From NCBI RefSeq assembly GCF_023065955.2, contig NW_026623008.1, forward strand, positions 23,618,001-23,682,000: DNA of 64,000 nucleotides. Reading direction: 5' to 3'. This DNA is from Ursus arctos. Its lineage: Eukaryota > Chordata > Mammalia > Carnivora > Ursidae. Positions 59,301 to 64,000 of the stretch are shown here, in pieces. Within the stretch, counting starts at the first letter, position 1, and each line of letters starts with the position of its first letter. The notes beneath the pieces are model-generated. The model saw only the letters and a list, made by a program, of their open reading frames with translations, was not told where the DNA came from and searched no databases. A program made the position numbers and the translations under genes.

Positions 59301-59872
59301 GCCGAAGGCAGACGCTTAACCGCTGTGCCACCCAGGCGCCCCAAATGTGCTTTTTAACTCCATAAAGTGTCATAATGTGAAAGAGGTGAACTGTGACTTA
59401 TAATAATTCTGAATAGTAATCGTTATTTTTCTGTTGTAGGAGTGAATCCTTTCCTCACTACCTGCTATTCTCCCGTAGCTTTGGAATGAACCCTTTACAC
59501 TGTCTAGTGCCTGTGGGCTAGACTTACATCCTTAAGTGCTGACCTCCCCAGGGCTCCCTGCTTTTTTTGTTTGTTTGTTTCTGTTTTGTTTTGTGTTTTT
59601 TATTTTGGAGTTACTGTACCTCCTCGATGTGGGTGAGATTCTTGGAGACTAGAATGAAAGAGAAAGAATTTGACTAGGAGATGGTTATAAAAATTCCTGG
59701 ATTCTCCTGGGAGTGTGTGTCTAACTGTGTCACTGAAACTGTCACTCTTTCTTCTTCAGGGGATGTTGGAAATTACTACTATGGACAAGGCCACCCAATG
59801 AAGCCTCACCGAATCCGCATGACTCACAATTTGCTACTTAACTATGGTCTCTACCGAAAAATGGAAATCTAT
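53386..59872 (+). CDS. HDAC1: HDAC1, class I histone deacetylase, first two coding exons
   Basis: Exon 1 (53386-53434) encodes [17 protein letters not shown]. Exon 2 (59760-59872) continues [20 protein letters not shown] and ends RKMEIY. They supply the first 54 residues, the N-terminal edge of the arginase-like deacetylase fold, including the conserved [11 protein letters not shown] stretch. HDAC1 removes acetyl groups from histone lysines in nuclear Sin3, NuRD and CoREST complexes; the zinc site and catalytic His residues lie in later exons outside the window. The ATG is in AAG ATG G, a good context. Intron 1 is 6.3 kb and intron 2 runs past 64000. Exon 2 ends at a codon boundary (TAT|GTGAGT). 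The partial state is due to the window edge. Confidence 0.97.
53480..53790. repeat. Polypurine repeat in HDAC1 intron 1
   Basis: About 300 bp that are nearly all purine on the plus strand, built from loosely repeated GAGGCTGAGRGAGGAGGCTC and AGAGGAAG pieces (GAGGCTGAG near 53486, 53568, 53616, 53715 and 53770). It is downstream of a CpG-island promoter. Confidence 0.65.
55282..55387 (-). mobile_element. Short older CAN-SINE
   Basis: Antisense copy ending CACCCGGGCACCCC. GAACCAGAA(G/A) duplicated. Confidence 0.85.
56845..57246 (+). mobile_element. L1M-type 3' UTR end, interrupted by a SINE
   Basis: GTTTGAATAAAGCATAGGCT precedes the SINE. After it come GCATAGACTTTTAGTTGATA, AACTCTCTGTACTATCTTTG and the terminal TAAATCTAAAATTGTTCTAA, the usual 3' end of older L1 families. 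The SINE (56883-57080) duplicated AGCATAG(G/A)CTTTTA. Confidence 0.55.
56883..57080 (+). mobile_element. CAN-SINE, young type, in an L1 tail
   Basis: GGGGCGCCTGGGTGGCACAG to AATAAATAAAATCTTTAAAA. Inserted in the L1M-type end. Confidence 0.9.
57560..57703 (-). mobile_element. Truncated short CAN-SINE with a long T-rich stretch
   Basis: Only GCCCTGAGATCAAGAGTCGC to CAGCCAGACACCCC remains, preceded by T-rich sequence. Confidence 0.65.
58027..58235 (-). mobile_element. CAN-SINE
   Basis: Antisense copy ending CACCCAGGTGCCCC. CAAA(A/G)CAAAATTTATT duplicated. Confidence 0.9.
58462..58692. mobile_element. hAT-type MITE with terminal inverted repeats
   Basis: The left end CAGAGGTTGGCAAA and right end TTTGCCTACTCCAG are inverted copies. 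The body (ATTTTTGGCCTTGTGTGCCA, AAAGCAGCCATAGACAATAT, GGCCCAAGGGCCATAGTTTG) is that of a common short mammalian DNA transposon. I do not assign the exact family. Confidence 0.6.
58922..59099 (+). mobile_element. CAN-SINE lacking most of its tail
   Basis: GGGGCGCCTGGGTGGCTCAG to GTCAAATA, then unique DNA. The A-rich end is missing. Confidence 0.85.
59147..59341 (-). mobile_element. CAN-SINE, young type
   Basis: TTTTAAAGATTTTATTTATT to CACCCAGGCGCCC. CAAATGTGCTTTTT duplicated exactly at 59133 and 59342. Confidence 0.9.
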
Positions 59873-60177
59873 GTGAGTTACTGGGAGCCCCACCACTCCC
59901 TAACCCCATAAGCTCTGGTCATATGTTATTCATCTCATTTTCTCAACTACTCATTCATCAAATGTGTCGAGTGGCTGTTATGTGGCAGACACTGTAAATG
60001 ATAGAGATTTCTGTTTTTAAAGGGTTCACTCTTGTGCTGGAGACTGACAGGCACACAAATAAATTGTACTACAGTCTGTAAGTACAACAATTAAAGAATG
60101 TACAAGATGCAGAGATAATGAGAAGTGAAGGAGGAAGGGGAGCCTTGGAAAGTTTCCTGGAGTGCTATCTGAGCAGA

Positions 60178-62712
60178 ATTTTATTTTATTTTATTTTATT
60201 TTATTTTATTTTATTTTATTTTATTTTGGCTTTTGAAAATTAACATATAATATATTATTTGTTTCAGGGGTACAGGTCTGTGATTCATCAGTCTACACAT
60301 CTTCTTTATCCATTCATCTGTCGATGGACATCTGGGCTCTTTCCATAGTTTGGCTATTGTGAACATTGCTGCTATAAACATTGGGGTGCAGGTGCCCCTT
60401 TGGATCACTACATTTGTGTCTTTGGGGTAAATACCCGGTAGTGCACTTGCTGGGTCATAGGCTAGCTCTATTTTCAACTTTTTGGGGAACCTCCATACTG
60501 TTTTCTAGAGTGGCTGCACCAGCTTGCAGTCCCACCAACAGTGTGGGAGGATTCCCCTTTCTCCGCACCCTTGCCAACGTCTGTCGTTTCCTGACTCGTT
60601 AATTTTAGCCATTCTGAATGATGTGAAGTGGTATCTCATTGTGGTTTTGATTTGTATTTCCTTGATGCCAGGTGATGTTGAGTGCTTTTTCATGTGTCTG
60701 TTGGCCATTTGTATGTCTTCTTTGCAGAAATGTCTGTTCATGTCTTCTGCCCATTTCTTGACTGGATTATTTGTTCCTTGGTTGTTGGGTTTGATAAGTT
60801 CTTTATAGATTTTGGATACTAGCCCTTTATCTGATATATCATTTGCAAATATCTTCTCCCATTGTCGGCTGTCTTTTGGTTTTGTCGACTGTTTCCTTTG
60901 CTGTGCAGAAGCTTTTTATCTTAATAAAGTCCCAATAGTTCATTTTTGCCTTTCTTTCCCTTGCCTTTGGAGACGTGTCTAGCAAGAAGTTGCTGCGGCC
61001 GAGGTCGAAGGGGTTGCTGCCTGTGTTCTCCTATAGGATTTTGATGGATTCATGTCTCACATTTAGGTCTTTCATCTATTTTGAGTCTATTTTTGTATAT
61101 GGTGTAAGAAAATGGTCCAGTTTCATTCTTCTGCACGTGGTTGTCCAGTTTTCCCAACACCGTTTGTTGAAGAGACCGTCTTTTTTCCATTGGATATCTT
61201 TCCTGCTTTGTCGAAGATTAGTTGACTCTAGAGTTAAGGGTCCATTTCTGGGTTTTCTCTTCTGTTCCATTAATCTATGTGTTTGTTTTTGTGCCAGTAC
61301 CATACTGTTTTGATGATTACAGCTTTGTAATAGAGCTTGAAGTCCAGAATTTGATGCCTCCTGCTTTGGTTTTCTTTTTCAACATTCCTTTGGCTATTTG
61401 GGTTTTTTTCTGGTTCCATACATATTGTAGGATTATTTGTTCCAACTCTGTGAAAAAAGTTGATGGTATTTTGATAAGGATTGCATTGCTCTAGGTAGCA
61501 CAGACATTTTAACAATATTTGTTCTTCTCTTCCGTGAGCCTGGAATGTTTTTCCATTTCTTTGTTTCTTCTTCAATTTCTTTCATGAGTATTCTGTAGTT
61601 TTATGAGTACAGATCCTTTGCCTCTTTGGTTAGATTTATTCCTAGGCATCTTATGGTTTTTGGTGCAATTGTAAATGGGACCGACTCCTTAATTTCTCTT
61701 TCTCCTGTCTTGTTGGTGTATAGAAATGCAACTGCTTTCCGTGCATTGATTTTATATCCTGCCACTTTACTGAATTCCTGTATGAGTTCTAGCAGTTTTG
61801 GGGTGGAGACTTGTGGGTTCACACAAAGTATCATATCATCTGCAAAAAGTGAGAGTTCGACTTCTTCTTTGCCAATTCAGATGCCTTTTATTTCTTTTCG
61901 TTGTGTGATTGCTGAGGCTGGGACTTCTAGTACTGTACTGAGCAGCAGTGGTGATAGTGGACATCCGTGCCGTGTTCCTGACCTCAGGGGAAAAGCTCTC
62001 AGGTTTTCCCCATTGAGAATGATATTCACTGTGGGTTTTTCATAGATGACTTTTATGATATTGAGATATGTACCCTCTATCCCTACACTGTGAAGAGTTT
62101 TAATCAAGAAAGGATGCTATACTTTGTCAAATGTTTTTTCTGCATCTATTGAGAGGATCATATGCTTCTTTTTTTTATTTTTATTTTTATTTAAGATTTT
62201 ATTTATTTATTTGACAGAGATAGAGACAGCGAGAGAGGGAACACAAGCAGGGGCAGTGGGAGAGGAAGAAGCAGGCTCATAGCGGAGGAGCCTGATGTGG
62301 GGCTCGATCCCATAACGCCGGGATCACGCCCTGACCCTGAGCCGAAGGCAGACGCTTAACGGGACTGCGCCACCCAGGCGCCCTGGATCATATGCTTTTT
62401 GTATCACATTGATGTGCGGATGTTGAACCAACCTTGCAGCCCAGGAATAAATCCCACTTGGTCGTGGTGAATAATCCTTTTAGTGTACTGTTGGATCCTA
62501 TTGGCTAGTATTTTGGTGGGAGTTTTTACATCCATGTTCATCAGGGATATTGGTCTGTAATTCTCCTTTTTGGTGGGGTCTTTGTCTGATTTTGGGATCA
62601 AGGTAATGCTGGCCTCATAAAATGAGTTTGGACGTTTTCCTTCCATTTCTATTTTTTGAAACAGTTTCAAAGAATAGGTATTAATTCTTCTTTAAATGTT
62701 TGGATAGAATTT
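60178..62712 (-). mobile_element. 5'-truncated, broken L1 retrotransposon (ORF2 end and 3' UTR)
   Basis: Read on the minus strand this is L1 ORF2. It enters in the reverse transcriptase domain ([20 protein letters not shown] near 62640-62540), then [10 protein letters not shown] (about 62000), the catalytic SLFADD motif (about 61840-61855), [15 protein letters not shown], and finally CTPMFIAAMFTIAKLWKEPR and CPSTDEWIKKM near 60390-60300. The tail is (TAAAA)n at 60180-60230. Frameshifts and a SINE at 62170-62384 break the frame, so it cannot move by itself. A short AGAATTT occurs at both ends (60176 and 62705), a possible target-site duplication. Confidence 0.85.
62171..62384 (-). mobile_element. 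CAN-SINE, young type, inside the L1
   Basis: GGATCATATGCTT(C/T)TT lies on both sides (62155 and 62385). It has an extra ACCCTG (CCCTGACCCTGAGCC). Confidence 0.9.
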
Positions 62713-63079
62713 AGCCTGGAGCTCAGGAGGGGACTGACATTCTAGACCAAGGGAAGAGTGTAGACAAAAAGGCAAAGAGGTGAGAACAATATGGTGTATT
62801 TGGGGAAACTGCAAGTAGTTTGGTGTTCGGGTAGTGGAATAGTGTAAAGGTCACATGTGAGAGTGAGGGGACCTAGAGCTGGAGAGGTTAGCAAGGATTG
62901 GATATTCTGTACTATGTAATAAGCAATTCTGATGGGCCAGGATGAGAAAAATCCAATGCCTAAAAAAAAGAGTGATCAGGATTGTGTTGAACTAGACAAG
63001 TCTCTGATTACTAGAGAGCATAGACTTTCTAACTGCTTAACTCAGTTCCAACTGATTTTTGCCCACCTACCAGTTTTTA

Positions 63080-63256
63080 TTTTATTTATTTATTTGAGAT
63101 TTCATTTATTTGAGAGAGAGAGAGAGAGCATGAGCAGGGAGAGAGAGAGAAGCAGACTCCCCACTAAGCAGGGAACCTGATGCAGGGCTCTATCCTAGGA
63201 CCCTGGGATTGTGACCTGAGCCAAAGGCAGACACTCAACTGAGCCAGCCACGTGCC
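63080..63256 (-). mobile_element. CAN-SINE
   Basis: CCCACCTACCAGTTTTTA is repeated exactly at 63062-63079 and 63257-63274. Confidence 0.9.
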
Positions 63257-63304
63257 CCCACCTACCAGTTTTTAAAGAGAATCTAGAAATCTACATTATT
63301 ATGT

Positions 63305-63393
63305 AATGTGGGGTCTGACCTCAACACCCTGAGATCATGTCCTTAGCTGAAACCAAGAGTTGGACGCTTAACCGACTGTGCCACCCAGGTGCC
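63305..63393 (-). mobile_element. Partial CAN-SINE
   Basis: Only the head half is left: CACCCTGAGATCATGTCC to CACCCAGGTGCC. Confidence 0.7.
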
Positions 63394-63398
63394 ACAAA

Positions 63399-63508
63399 GA
63401 TTTTTTTTTTTTTTTTTTTAAGTAATCTCTACACTACTGTGGGGCTGGAACTTACAAACCCAAGATCAAGAGTTGCATGCTGTACTGACTGAGCCAGCCA
63501 GGCACCCC
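63399..63508 (-). mobile_element. Short older CAN-SINE
   Basis: T-run, TAAGTAATCTCTACACTACT to CAGCCAGGCACCCC. Confidence 0.85.
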
Positions 63509-63555
63509 CAAGTCATGGATTTTAAATCAAAGAGATACAAAAACAGGCATGCATC

Positions 63556-63776
63556 TTATTTATTTATTTATTTATTTGTTTGTTTGTTTATTTATTCGTT
63601 CATTCATTCATTCATTTACATATTTGTTTTTAAAAGATTTTATTTATTTATTAGGAAGAGAGAGACGTAGTGGGTGGAAGGGAGAGGGAGAAGTAATCTG
63701 TACACTAGTGCGGGGCTAAAACTCACAACCCCAAGATCAAGTCGCATGCTGCACCAACTGAGCCAGTCAGGGCCCC
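63556..63776 (-). mobile_element. Diverged CAN-SINE with (TTTA)n/(TTCA)n
   Basis: Antisense copy ending CAGTCAGGGCCCCC. CAGGCATGC duplicated on both sides. Confidence 0.8.
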
Positions 63777-64000
63777 CAGGCATGCGTTTTAGAAGCAGGA
63801 AGCTAGTTAGGAGGCTGTTGCAAAGGTCCAAATGAGAAAATAAAGAAGGGCTGGGGTCGCATGTTGCCTTATGGTTAGAGCCTAAGATTCTGTGGTTAAA
63901 GCCTGTGCGGGCAGCTTAAGTAACCTAGCAACAGCAGTATCCTTCCTCACCATTCCAGAGACTGAAAGGAGATGAGTCTTCTGTCTCAGATGGCCCTGTT

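Larger units (their letters stand above)
53800..59750. other. HDAC1 intron 1
   Basis: No exon seen. It contains unique DNA (53800-55260), a 108-bp older SINE, two further unique blocks, an L1M-type 3' end with a SINE inside it (56845-57246), a T-rich stretch (57530-57645), a hAT-type MITE (58462-58692) and three more SINEs. Confidence 0.6.
59873..64000. other. HDAC1 intron 2 (runs off the window)
   Basis: No exon 3 is seen before the edge. The interval is filled by an antisense L1 with a SINE inside, four further SINEs and short unique stretches. Confidence 0.7.

Noticed and set aside
53500..59750. Extra HDAC1 coding exon within intron 1
   Set aside because: Exon 1 joins exon 2 in phase and reproduces the known N terminus without a gap.
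60178..62712. A host reverse-transcriptase gene in HDAC1 intron 2
   Set aside because: Order of motifs, A-rich tail and frameshifts show a dead L1, not a host gene.

Overview
The window is ordinary mammalian nuclear DNA from a carnivore. More than fifty tRNA-Lys-derived CAN-SINEs (heads like GGGGCGCCTGGGTGGC, internal CT-rich stretch, AATAAA-type tails) are spread over both strands. The youngest copies carry the GGCGTGATCCCGGCGTTCTG variant that I associate with bears, pinnipeds and mustelids rather than with dog or cat, so an arctoid carnivore is the best guess. Gene content and order match human chromosome 1p35: DCDC2B - TMEM234 - EIF3I - MTMR9LP - FAM167B - LCK - HDAC1. Gene by gene, left to right: (1) 1-535, tail of a plus-strand gene, DCDC2B by position. 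(2) 545-6202 minus, TMEM234, five coding exons, 140 aa. (3) 6323-13710 plus, EIF3I, eleven coding exons, 325 aa; it shares a 120-bp divergent promoter with TMEM234. (4) 13795-20291 minus, an MTMR9-like myotubularin pseudophosphatase in ten exons, open for 512 codons but with ACG where MTMR9 has its start ATG and with a shortened C terminus. (5) 22604-23990 plus, FAM167B, two exons, 163 aa. (6) 25908-48845 plus, LCK: a TATA-containing distal promoter and 5' exon near 25.9-26.3 kb, a long SINE-filled first intron, a proximal promoter near 39.4-39.6 kb, and twelve coding exons giving 509 aa. (7) 53386 onward, HDAC1: the first two coding exons, running off the right edge inside intron 2. All five complete reading frames (TMEM234, EIF3I, MTMR9-like, FAM167B, LCK) were rebuilt by joining GT-AG exons, and phase closes at every junction. 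The non-genic DNA is mostly retroelement. SINEs lie singly, in head-to-tail rows and nested up to three deep, many with visible target-site duplications. A 5'-truncated antisense L1 sits in HDAC1 intron 2, and there are relics of Tigger-like, MER5A-like and MER20-like DNA transposons, MIR fragments, (CA)n/(TG)n runs and two degenerate minisatellites. The genes do not form a pathway; they share a compact, conserved, gene-dense neighbourhood with one divergent promoter and two tail-to-tail gene pairs. I found no undescribed gene system. The most interesting items are the MTMR9-like gene with its ACG start and altered tail, the layered transposon history, and the distal LCK promoter.
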